Assembly: GCA_947501105.1 (NCBI GenBank)
Contig: CANMUP010000003.1
Location: forward strand, 1-64,000
Origin: an uncultured Flaviramulus sp.
GTDB taxonomy: Bacteria > Bacteroidota > Bacteroidia > Flavobacteriales > Flavobacteriaceae
Reading direction: 5' to 3'
DNA length: 64,000 nt
Shown: positions 35,864 to 44,469 of the stretch, one piece after another
Numbering within the stretch: the stretch's first letter is position 1
Layout: each line of letters begins with the position of its first letter
Program-made: the position numbers and the translations under genes
Notes under the pieces: model-generated
What the model was told of the DNA's origin: nothing
Databases searched by the model: none
The model's input: only the letters and a program-made list of their open reading frames with translations

Positions 35864-37504
35864 ATGAAGTCTTTAATACTATTAATTACTTTTTTATTTC
35901 TATCAAATACTGCATTTGCTCAATTATGGCTTGTTGATCCTTTAGAACCTATTTATCCTGATAAAAATGAATTTAAGGGGTATTCTACAAAATGGAGAAT
36001 AGATATCCCTCAACATTCCATTGCTGAAGCTCATGTGCTTTTAAAGCTACCAATTGGTGAGTCTTTTACTGTTTCTGCATCAATAAGTGGCAACAACTTA
36101 AAAAATGTTTGGAGTAGATTAATCGACGTGCCAGTTGAACAAAACACAGGTATTGATAGTCGTACTGAACAATTTATAGATAAAATTAATCCATACGTAA
36201 TTAGAAGAGCCCCTTTTAGAGTTTTTGAAGTTATCAAACCGCTTAAATCAGAAAATTTAACTGCTACTACCAATTATACAGCGTTACGTTTAGTCATCCC
36301 ACCCGAAGAGCTAAAAGGAAAAAAATCACATAACATTGAGGTAGTAGTTAAAACGAGTTCTTTAGAGTATAAGGGCACGTTTGTTGTTAAGGTTTATCCT
36401 GTAAAACTTCCAAATCTTTCGGATAGTAACTTCTTTTATACCAATTGGTTTAACTTAACTAAAATGGAGAACCAACATAATATTAAACGTTGGTCCAATA
36501 ATTGGTTTATTATGCTAAATAAGTATGCAAAACTTATGGCTCATGGTCGCCAAAACTCTATAACCTTACCAAATGAACTGTTTAAATATGAAAATGGAGA
36601 GCTGTATTTAGAAAAGGATAAAATGTTACGTTTTATAAACGTATTTCGGCAAAATGGGTTTAAATATTTTGAATCACCACATTTAATGAATAGGGGAAAG
36701 AATGATGATTGGGGAGATCCAGAACTTAAAGTAGCTTTAACCAAAAAACGTTATTATAAAGAGGACGGTAAAAAAGACATTGCTGTTTTAATGACTCAAA
36801 TTTACAATTTTGTTAAGGCAAATAATCTAGAAAACAATTGGTTACAACACATTTCGGATGAGCCGACAGCAGTTAATGCCAAATGTTATAAAGACATAGC
36901 AAAACAAGTAAAAAGTATTTTTCCTGAAATTAAAATTATGGAAGCCACTAACGATAGAGATGGTATTGCAGGAGCGGTTGATATTTGGTGTCCTCTAATA
37001 AATGATTTTCAAGAAAATGAATCGTTTTTTAAAGAAAGAGAAAAACATGGTGAAAAAGTTTTAGTCTATACTTGCTTAATTCCCGGAGGAAAATGGTTAA
37101 ATAGAACTTTGGATATGGAAAAACTACGTCAAGTTTACTTTGGTTGGGGTGCTGCTTATTATAACACAAACGGATATTTGCATTGGGGACTAAACCAATA
37201 TTATTCTAATCCGTTTGAGCAAAGTGTTGTAAAACATCCTTCTCCACAGGCAACTGACAATAATTTTTTACCTGCTGGAGATACGCATATTGTTTATCCA
37301 GATAAAGATGGACCTTTATCATCTATTCGTTTTGAGGCACACCGCTTAGGATGCGAAGATTACGATTTATTACAAATGCTAAAACAGAGAGATGTAAAAA
37401 AATACAATAAACTTATTCATAATATATTTAGAAGTTATACCGATTACAACCTTTTAGTCAAAGATTATAGAAAAACTAAAAAGAGACTATTGAAATCTTT
37501 ATAA
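35864..37504 (+). CDS. GH123-like (DUF4091) glycosidase, exported
   Basis: A 546-residue protein with a signal peptide ending FAQL (cleavage after FAQ or nearby) and no lipidation Cys. An N-terminal beta-sandwich (about 45-180) precedes a barrel whose adjacent acidic pair D332-E333 occurs in LQHISDEPTAVN, the position used by GH123 enzymes. The final block HWGLNQYYSNPFEQ and DTHIVYPDKDGPLSSIRFE matches DUF4091 members. It differs strongly from the protein at 8275-10053, which supports a different linkage or aglycone. Expected activity is exo-removal of beta-linked GalNAc or another N-acetylhexosamine, by inference. A 163-base A+T-rich gap follows before the GH29 gene. Confidence 0.7.
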   Translation: MKSLILLITFLFLSNTAFAQLWLVDPLEPIYPDKNEFKGYSTKWRIDIPQHSIAEAHVLLKLPIGESFTVSASISGNNLKNVWSRLIDVPVEQNTGIDSRTEQFIDKINPYVIRRAPFRVFEVIKPLKSENLTATTNYTALRLVIPPEELKGKKSHNIEVVVKTSSLEYKGTFVVKVYPVKLPNLSDSNFFYTNWFNLTKMENQHNIKRWSNNWFIMLNKYAKLMAHGRQNSITLPNELFKYENGELYLEKDKMLRFINVFRQNGFKYFESPHLMNRGKNDDWGDPELKVALTKKRYYKEDGKKDIAVLMTQIYNFVKANNLENNWLQHISDEPTAVNAKCYKDIAKQVKSIFPEIKIMEATNDRDGIAGAVDIWCPLINDFQENESFFKEREKHGEKVLVYTCLIPGGKWLNRTLDMEKLRQVYFGWGAAYYNTNGYLHWGLNQYYSNPFEQSVVKHPSPQATDNNFLPAGDTHIVYPDKDGPLSSIRFEAHRLGCEDYDLLQMLKQRDVKKYNKLIHNIFRSYTDYNLLVKDYRKTKKRLLKSL

Positions 37505-37667
37505 AATAGCGTTAATATGACCCGTTGGATATTGTAAATTAAAAGTTTGTCACCTATACTGTACAAGCCTTTTATTTATTTGATAAAGAAAAGAAAGTAT
37601 CGGTTATAGCCATTTAACGTGTAGTTATTTTCTAATAGAAAAAATATTTTTGAGTAAAATAAAACAG

Positions 37668-39137
37668 ATGAAAAATTTATTATTAGCATTATTAATTTCT
37701 ACATATTCTTTTTCTCAAGCGATATACGAAGACGAACGTTATGTACCAGAAACAGATCCAGTAGTTTTGAAAAAATTAGATGAATGGCAAGGCCTCAAGT
37801 TTGGATTACTTATGCATTGGGGAACATATAGCCAATGGGGAATTGTTGAATCATGGTCACTATCACCTGAAGAATATGGCTGGTGTGAAAGAAAAAAAGG
37901 AAATAATCCAAGTAATTATTTTTTGTATAAAAAAGAATATGAAGAACTTCAAAAAACGTTTAATCCTGTTAAGTTCGATCCAGATAAATGGGCACACGCA
38001 GCTAAGGATGCTGGAATGAAGTATGTGGTATTTACAACAAAGCATCATGACGGTTTTAGTATGTTTGATTCAAAATATACAGATTATAAAATCACATCAT
38101 CAAATACGCCTTTTTCTTCTCACCCTAAAGCAAACATTGCTAAAGAAATATTTAATTCATTTAGAAATGAAGGATTGTGGGCAGGAGCTTATTTTTCTAA
38201 ACCAGATTGGAATGTAAAAAGTTATTGGGACCCTAAGTACCCACCAAAAGATAGAAACGTAAATTATTCTCCTGTTGAAAATCCAGAAAAGTGGAACGAA
38301 TATGTTGAGTTTACACATAATCAAATCATGGAGTTAATGACAGATTATGGTAAAATGGATATCCTATGGCTAGATGGAGGCTGGGTTGCTAAAACACCAA
38401 AAGCTGAAATTACAGAATGGTACAAGCATACTATTGATAACGCAGAAGAGGGTTACCTGAAACACCGCATTATTAATCAAGACATTAAAATGGATGAACT
38501 GGTTGTAAAAGCTAGACAAAAGCAACCTGGGTTAATTGTTGTAGATAGAGCGGTTCATGGTAAAAATCAAAATTATTTAACCCCAGAGAATAGAGTTCCA
38601 GAAAAAACATTGCCTTACCCTTGGGAATCGTGTATTATTTCTGGCGGAGGATGGTCATACACGCCCAATGCTAAGTATATGAGTGGGAGAGAGGGAATAC
38701 ATATGCTAGTAGATGTTGTTGCAAAAGGAGGAAATCTGTTGCTTAATATTGCGCCTAGCCCAGAAGGAGAATGGCAGGAAGGAGCATATAATTTATTAAA
38801 AGAATATGGCAATTGGATGAAAATAAATAGTTCTGCGATATATAATACTAAACCATTAGCGCCATATAAAGAAAAGAATATCTGTTTTACACAAGATAAG
38901 GAGGGTAATGTTTTTGTATTGTATTTAGCTAATGAAAAAGAAACCAAAATGCCTTCAGAAATTGTTGTAAATTCAATATCTCCTAAAAAAGGATCAAAAA
39001 TCAAGTTATTAGGAAGTAATTTAAATTTAAAGTGGAAGCCACTTAAAAGTGGATTTAAAGTCAGTATTCCTAAAGCATTACAAAACAAGCCGCCTTGTGA
39101 TAATGCTTGGGTATTTAAAATTTCAAAAAAGAAATAA
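37668..39137 (+). CDS. GH29 alpha-L-fucosidase, exported
   Basis: ATG at 37668 gives 489 residues and a signal peptide (MKNLLLALLISTYSFSQ); a TTG at 37650 is rejected because its extra residues precede a complete signal. The barrel shows LLMHWGTYSQWG, FTTKHHDGFSMFDS and the nucleophile D236 in DILWLDGGW. A C-terminal beta-sandwich (about 385-489) completes the usual fucosidase architecture. The pattern is that of GH29 subfamily A, which is broad in linkage. Its N-terminal half is longer before the barrel loop (a WCERKKGNNPS insert near residue 65) than in the other GH29 proteins. It follows the GH123-like gene and precedes GH92 by 12 bases. TATTTTTG at 37645-37652 resembles a -7 box but leaves almost no leader. 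Confidence 0.93.
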   Translation: MKNLLLALLISTYSFSQAIYEDERYVPETDPVVLKKLDEWQGLKFGLLMHWGTYSQWGIVESWSLSPEEYGWCERKKGNNPSNYFLYKKEYEELQKTFNPVKFDPDKWAHAAKDAGMKYVVFTTKHHDGFSMFDSKYTDYKITSSNTPFSSHPKANIAKEIFNSFRNEGLWAGAYFSKPDWNVKSYWDPKYPPKDRNVNYSPVENPEKWNEYVEFTHNQIMELMTDYGKMDILWLDGGWVAKTPKAEITEWYKHTIDNAEEGYLKHRIINQDIKMDELVVKARQKQPGLIVVDRAVHGKNQNYLTPENRVPEKTLPYPWESCIISGGGWSYTPNAKYMSGREGIHMLVDVVAKGGNLLLNIAPSPEGEWQEGAYNLLKEYGNWMKINSSAIYNTKPLAPYKEKNICFTQDKEGNVFVLYLANEKETKMPSEIVVNSISPKKGSKIKLLGSNLNLKWKPLKSGFKVSIPKALQNKPPCDNAWVFKISKKK

Positions 39138-39149
39138 TATATTTTTAAT

Positions 39150-41378
39150 ATGCATAAATACTTTTTGTTATTAATATTTTCAGTTGCATTTTTATCATAC
39201 AATCATGCGCAAAAACCAGTTGAATATGTAAATCCGTTTATAGGAACTTCAAATTTTGGAGCAACTAATCCTGGAGCTATCGCGCCGCGTGGTATGGCAA
39301 GTGTATCGCCGTTTAATGTTGCTGGTGCACAAAATTTGCCTCTGGAAAAAGATAGCAGATGGTTGTCAAATCCATATGTAAATGAAAATACTTTTTTAAC
39401 AGGATTTTCTCATGTTAATCTAAGTGGAGTAGGTTGCCCAGATTTAGGTGTTATATTAACAATGCCAACAACTGGAAAGTTAAATACTAATCACGTAGAG
39501 TATGGTTCAACTTATGACTACGAACTTGCAAAACCTGGGTATTATAGTGTTCAGCTTTCAAAATATAATGTAAAAGCTGAAGTTACCGCAACAACTAGGG
39601 TTGGAGTGAGTAAGTATTCATTCCCTAAAGGACAATCTAATATCCTTATCAATCTTGGATTGGGATTAACCAATGAAGAAGGTGCAACAGTTAAAGTAGT
39701 TTCATCTACCGAAATTGAGGGCATACGAAATGTTGGATCGTTTTGTTACTATAAACCAGAAGAATCTTATCCAGTTTATTTTGTAGCAAAGTTTAGTAAA
39801 CCAGCTGATGATTTTGGTGTTTGGAAAAAAACTAGAAAGTACAATGGAATAGAAGGCCAGTGGATGTCATACAACGGAAAAACACGCTTGTATGAAAATT
39901 ACAAAAAAGAAGTTATTGGAGATAGTATTGGAAGTTATTTTACTTATCATTTTGACAAGCCAACCCAAGTTGAGGTTAAAATAGGTGTGTCTTATGTTAG
40001 TATAGAAAATGCTAGAGAAAATCTTGAAAAAGAAACTCAGAGTTTAAGTTTTGATGAGATTTATAGAAACACTTCTTCGCAATGGAATAAACTATTATCT
40101 AAAATTGAAGTTGAAGGCGGAACAAAAGATGACAAAACTATTTTTTATACGGCTTTATATCACACATTAATTCATCCAAACACATTGAATGATTTTAATG
40201 GTGAATACCCAACTATGGCTAAGCGAGAAACTGCTAAAACAGAAGGAACTCGCTTTACAGTGTTCTCATTTTGGGACACCTATAGAAATCTACATTCGCT
40301 AATGTCTTTAGTATACCCAAAGCAACAATCGGATATGGTAAAAAGCATGCTGGATATTTATAACGAAAGCGGTTGGTTGCCAAAGTGGGAACTTAATGCT
40401 ACCGAAACTACAACCATGGTTGGCGATCCTGCTGGCATTATTTTAGCCGATACTTATTTAAGAGGTATTAAAGATTTTGATATTGAAAAAGCATATGAAG
40501 CTATGCGTAAAAGCGCAACGCAGTTAGAAGAGAACCCATTACGACCAGGTATTAAAGATTATATTAAAAAGGGCTATTTAACCACAAAAACTACCAAAAG
40601 TGGTTCGGTGTCTATAACTCAAGAATATAACATTACTGATTTTGCAATTGCGAAATTAGCTCAGTCTTTGGGTAAAAAAGAAGATTATAAATTGTTTTCT
40701 AAGCGCTCTGTAACTTATAGAAATTTATTCGATAAACAGTTCAATTTATTACGCCCCAAAAACGATGATGGCTCATGGTATTCACCGTTCAACCCTAATA
40801 AAGGTGCTAATTTTGAAAAGAATTTAGGATTTATTGAAGGTAACTCTTGGCAATATACGTTTATGGTATCACATGATACTAAAACATTAATTAAGATGAT
40901 GGGAGGTAATAAAAAGTATGTTGCAAAATTAGATGAGGTTTTTGATAAAAATCAATTTGATATGGCAAACGAACCCGATATAGGTTATCCATATTTATAC
41001 AATTATGCAAAGGGTTATGAATGGAAAACTCAAAAACGTGTTACCAATTTAATTGACGAATATTTTACTAACAAGCCAGCAGGTTTACCAGGAAATGATG
41101 ATACAGGAACTATGTCTGCATGGTTAATTTATAGCATGATGGGTATTTACCCAATTTCTCCAGCTGAACCTTTATATACGATTACTACTCCACGGTTTGA
41201 TAAAATAACGATACATTTAGATACAAGATATTATAAAAATGACAAATTGATAATTGAGAAAAATGGGATAGGAAATTTAAAATCATATACTATTAATGGA
41301 AAAACTAAGGCGTCCTTTTTTGTAAGTCATGAAGTGCTTACTAAGGCTTCAAAAATTCAGTTTAACTTAAAACAATAA
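39150..41378 (+). CDS. GH92-family alpha-mannosidase, exported, divergent clade
   Basis: A 742-residue protein with a non-lipidated signal peptide (LLIFSVAFLSYNHAQ). It has NPFIGTSNFGATNPGAIAP at the N-terminus, SFWDTYRNLHS, the presumed acid E563 in FIEGNSWQYT, ANEPDIGYPYLYNY in place of the usual GNEPSHH block and GNDDTGTMSAW (D650-D651) for the base region. The catalytic spacing is shorter (88 residues) than in the other GH92 proteins here. The NEPDIGYPYLYNY type recurs in a separate GH92 clade whose linkage is not fixed by sequence. It sits between GH29 and the GH163-like gene with gaps of 12 and 3 bases, so it is cotranscribed with glycan-releasing enzymes. Confidence 0.93.
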   Translation: MHKYFLLLIFSVAFLSYNHAQKPVEYVNPFIGTSNFGATNPGAIAPRGMASVSPFNVAGAQNLPLEKDSRWLSNPYVNENTFLTGFSHVNLSGVGCPDLGVILTMPTTGKLNTNHVEYGSTYDYELAKPGYYSVQLSKYNVKAEVTATTRVGVSKYSFPKGQSNILINLGLGLTNEEGATVKVVSSTEIEGIRNVGSFCYYKPEESYPVYFVAKFSKPADDFGVWKKTRKYNGIEGQWMSYNGKTRLYENYKKEVIGDSIGSYFTYHFDKPTQVEVKIGVSYVSIENARENLEKETQSLSFDEIYRNTSSQWNKLLSKIEVEGGTKDDKTIFYTALYHTLIHPNTLNDFNGEYPTMAKRETAKTEGTRFTVFSFWDTYRNLHSLMSLVYPKQQSDMVKSMLDIYNESGWLPKWELNATETTTMVGDPAGIILADTYLRGIKDFDIEKAYEAMRKSATQLEENPLRPGIKDYIKKGYLTTKTTKSGSVSITQEYNITDFAIAKLAQSLGKKEDYKLFSKRSVTYRNLFDKQFNLLRPKNDDGSWYSPFNPNKGANFEKNLGFIEGNSWQYTFMVSHDTKTLIKMMGGNKKYVAKLDEVFDKNQFDMANEPDIGYPYLYNYAKGYEWKTQKRVTNLIDEYFTNKPAGLPGNDDTGTMSAWLIYSMMGIYPISPAEPLYTITTPRFDKITIHLDTRYYKNDKLIIEKNGIGNLKSYTINGKTKASFFVSHEVLTKASKIQFNLKQ

Positions 41379-41381
41379 CTA

Positions 41382-43604
41382 ATGCTTAATTCATTTAGCA
41401 AATATATTATCAAAGCTTTTAAATGCTTGATAATCGTATTTTTTGTTTCTTCTTGCGAAGACAAAAACATTACTTTAGTTAATAATGGAACTTCAGATTA
41501 TGAAATTGTATTTTTAGGTTCTGCAACAGAACATAGTTCTCAATCTGCTGAAATTCTTCAAAATTATCTTCAAGAAATAGCAGGTGTTAAAATAAATATT
41601 GTTGACGAAAGTTCGCAAAGCACTAAAGCGCATAAAATATATGTTGGAAATGTTTCAGATGAGAATTTAAAAGAGCAAGAAATCAACATTAAAACAGAAA
41701 ACAAAAACCTAGTTATTGCTGGAGGCTCAGATGAAGCATTGCGACATGCCATTTATGAGTTTTTAGAGCGCTACTTGGACTGTAAGTGGTATGCACCAAA
41801 TGTTGAAGGTATTCCAAGTTCAAAATCAATTACATTGCCTTTAAACATAGACTATAAGTATAATCCAGAAATTAAAACACGTACAGTGCATTCCAGATTG
41901 TTTTATGAAAATCATGACTTTGCCGATAAACATAAGGTGACTTATGAAGCTTTTCCTTTTTATGTACCAAAAGGAAAAGTACATACATTTCATCGTTTTT
42001 TACCTGAAGAAAAATTTTATAAATCTAACCCTGAATATTTTGCGCTTCGCGGAAATAAACGTTTGCCAACACAATTATGTTTAACTAATAAAAAGGTATT
42101 AGAAATTGTAAAAGACTCGGTAAAAGCTATGTTTCAGCGTTATCCAGAGTCAAGTGTAATTTCGGTAAGTAGTAATGATAATACTCAATATTGCGAATGC
42201 GGAAACTGCAAAGTAATAGATGAAGAAGAAGGTAGTCATGCAGGAACAATGATTCGTTTTGTAAACGAAGTGGCAAAATCTTTTCCAGAGAAAACCATTT
42301 CAACATTAGCATATCAATACACCAGAAAACCTTGTAAAACTAAACCTTTAAAAAATGTACTGATTACATTATGTTCTATTGAATGTGACAGAAGTGCGCC
42401 AATTACAGAAAAATGTACCGATTTTGCTGACGATATAAAAGGATGGAGTGCCTTAACTGAAAATATTAGAATTTGGGATTACACCACACAGTTTACCAAT
42501 TTTTTAGCACCGTTTCCTAATTTTAATACGCTTCAACCTAATATTCAGTTTTTCAGGGACTATAACACCAAATGGGTTTTTGAACAACACAGTAGTAACC
42601 CGAGTGAGTTGTTTGAATTACGTTCATATTTAATGGCAAAATTACTTTGGAACCCAGATGCAAACGTAGATGATATTATAACAGAATTTACTAACGGCTA
42701 TTATCATGAAGCCGGTAGCTACATAAAGTCCTATGTAGATTTAATACATAAAGAATTGAAAAAACATCCAGATTTTTTCCTGTTTTTATATGGAGACCCA
42801 TCACAAGCATTTAATGCTTATTTAAGTCCAGATTTATTAAAACAATATGTTACTTTTTTTGATGAAGCTGAAAAGGCAGTAGCTGATAAACCTGAAATTT
42901 TAAAGCGTGTAAAAGTAGCACGATTAAGTACAGATTATGCGGTGTTAGAAGCTTGCAGAAAAAGTATTTCTGAAGACTTTAAACTTAGTGAGAACACTAA
43001 ATCTTTACTCGAAAATTTCACATCGGTTAGTAGTGAGGCCAACATTGTATTAATGAATGAGATGGGTTACACGGTTACAGATTACGGTAATGCTTATAAA
43101 AAATCTATTCACGTTGCTCTACAACCTAATATAGCATCTGGTAAAAAGGTAACCTTATTAACGCAACCAAAAAAATATGCAAACGAGAACCCTCAAGCCT
43201 TAACAGATGGGGCTTTAGGCGGTAGTAATTTTTACTCCAATTGGTTAGGTTTTGAAGGCAATCATTTAGAAGCTATCATCGATTTGGATGAGCAACAGGG
43301 AATTTCTAGTATATCAACAGCATTTTTGCAGGTAACAAATCATATTGTTTTCTTTCCTAAGCAAGTTACTTATTATGGTTCGATTGATGGAAAAAAGTAT
43401 TCAAAACTAGGAGTTGTATTAAATGAAATGCCTTTAAACAAGAAGAGTAAAGTAAACGATATCCAGTATTTTAATTTAGAAATAGAACCATCTCAATTGA
43501 GGTATATAAAAATAAAAGCTGAGAACCATAAAAAAGCCCCTTATTGGCATCATGGTGCTGGATTACCGTCTTGGGTGTTTGCAGATGAGGTCATTATAAA
43601 TTAA
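41382..43604 (+). CDS. DUF4838/GH163-like endo-beta-N-acetylglucosaminidase candidate, lipoprotein
   Basis: A 740-residue lipoprotein (signal ending FFVSSCED). A GH67-N-like domain (about 35-150) precedes the DUF4838 barrel (about 200-510), with SVISVSSNDNTQYCECGNC, ENIRIWDYTTQFTNFLAPFPN and FEQHSSNPSELFELRSYL. I recall that DUF4838 defines GH163, founded on BT1044, an endo-beta-N-acetylglucosaminidase for complex N-glycans. A discoidin-like module (about 600-740) ends in YWHHGAGLPSWVFADEVI. The same terminal module occurs in GH20 and cytochrome proteins of this locus. Position among GH92, EEP and PNGase F genes supports N-glycan release by cleaving the chitobiose core. DUF4838 is broader than its one studied branch, so the reaction is a good but unproven inference. 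Confidence 0.75.
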   Translation: MLNSFSKYIIKAFKCLIIVFFVSSCEDKNITLVNNGTSDYEIVFLGSATEHSSQSAEILQNYLQEIAGVKINIVDESSQSTKAHKIYVGNVSDENLKEQEINIKTENKNLVIAGGSDEALRHAIYEFLERYLDCKWYAPNVEGIPSSKSITLPLNIDYKYNPEIKTRTVHSRLFYENHDFADKHKVTYEAFPFYVPKGKVHTFHRFLPEEKFYKSNPEYFALRGNKRLPTQLCLTNKKVLEIVKDSVKAMFQRYPESSVISVSSNDNTQYCECGNCKVIDEEEGSHAGTMIRFVNEVAKSFPEKTISTLAYQYTRKPCKTKPLKNVLITLCSIECDRSAPITEKCTDFADDIKGWSALTENIRIWDYTTQFTNFLAPFPNFNTLQPNIQFFRDYNTKWVFEQHSSNPSELFELRSYLMAKLLWNPDANVDDIITEFTNGYYHEAGSYIKSYVDLIHKELKKHPDFFLFLYGDPSQAFNAYLSPDLLKQYVTFFDEAEKAVADKPEILKRVKVARLSTDYAVLEACRKSISEDFKLSENTKSLLENFTSVSSEANIVLMNEMGYTVTDYGNAYKKSIHVALQPNIASGKKVTLLTQPKKYANENPQALTDGALGGSNFYSNWLGFEGNHLEAIIDLDEQQGISSISTAFLQVTNHIVFFPKQVTYYGSIDGKKYSKLGVVLNEMPLNKKSKVNDIQYFNLEIEPSQLRYIKIKAENHKKAPYWHHGAGLPSWVFADEVIIN

Positions 43605-43609
43605 TAATT

Positions 43610-44455
43610 ATGCTATTTAGAAAGATAATATTAACTCTTGCAATTTGCTTTTTCCAGGGAGTAATAGCGCAGTCTCATAAAGTAATGACTTATAATATTA
43701 GGTATGACAACCCTAATGATGGTGAAAATCAATGGTCAAAAAGGAAAGGGTTTTTAAGTAATCAAATTACGTATAATGACCCTGATGTTTTTGGGATTCA
43801 AGAAGGTTTGCAACACCAAGTACAATATTTAGATAGTATTTTCATTGAATATGATTATATAGGCGTTGGTCGTGATGATGGCAAAACAAAAGGAGAGTAT
43901 AGTGCCATATTTTATAATAAAGAAAAGCTTAATATATTAAATGAAGGTACGTTTTGGTTGTCTGAAACTCCCAATGAAATTTCGGTAGGTTGGGATGCTT
44001 CAATGGAGCGTATATGTACTTATGGGCTTTTTAAGAATAAGAAGAGTAGCGAACAATTTTGGGTTTTTAATGCGCATTTTGACCATATTGGTAAAAAAGC
44101 TAGAGAAAAGAGTGCTGCACTAATTCTTCAAAAAATTACAGAGCTTAACACCAATAACTTACCAGTGATTGTTATGGGAGACTTTAATTTAAAACCTGAT
44201 ACTAAACCTATTCAATTATTTTCAAAAGCTTTAAATGATACTAAACAAGTAAGCGTATCAAAACCTTTTGGACCAACTGGAACCTATAATGGTTTTAACT
44301 TTAACAAACCAGTTTCAGATAGAATCGATTATATTTTTACAAGTAAAGAAAACATTAAAGTACTTAAATATACGGTTTTAAGTGATAATGTAGATTGTAA
44401 ATACCCCTCAGACCATTTACCAGTTATAATTGAGTTTGAGTTTTTAAAACCTTAA
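43610..44455 (+). CDS. EEP-fold hydrolase, exported
   Basis: A 281-residue protein with a signal peptide ending GVIAQ. The EEP motifs are MTYNIRYDNPNDGENQW, PDVFGIQEGLQHQVQ, FNAHFDHIGKKAREKS, VMGDFNLKPD, SDRIDYIFTSK and YPSDHLPVIIEF, the pattern of the exported endonuclease/exonuclease/phosphatase members common beside Bacteroidota glycan genes. It is inserted between the GH163-like gene (5-base gap) and the PNGase F gene (14-base gap), so it is expressed with N-glycan-releasing enzymes. The family substrate is a phosphate ester; which one is unknown. It is closest in motif spacing to the EEP at 11098 but has the YDNPNDGENQW extension. Confidence 0.87.
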   Translation: MLFRKIILTLAICFFQGVIAQSHKVMTYNIRYDNPNDGENQWSKRKGFLSNQITYNDPDVFGIQEGLQHQVQYLDSIFIEYDYIGVGRDDGKTKGEYSAIFYNKEKLNILNEGTFWLSETPNEISVGWDASMERICTYGLFKNKKSSEQFWVFNAHFDHIGKKAREKSAALILQKITELNTNNLPVIVMGDFNLKPDTKPIQLFSKALNDTKQVSVSKPFGPTGTYNGFNFNKPVSDRIDYIFTSKENIKVLKYTVLSDNVDCKYPSDHLPVIIEFEFLKP

Positions 44456-44469
44456 AATTTTAGTGTAAA

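Noticed and set aside
38615-39202. A 195-codon open frame on the minus strand within the GH29 and GH92 genes.
   Set aside because: It is antisense to GH29 with intact catalytic motifs, and its predicted protein has no family pattern.
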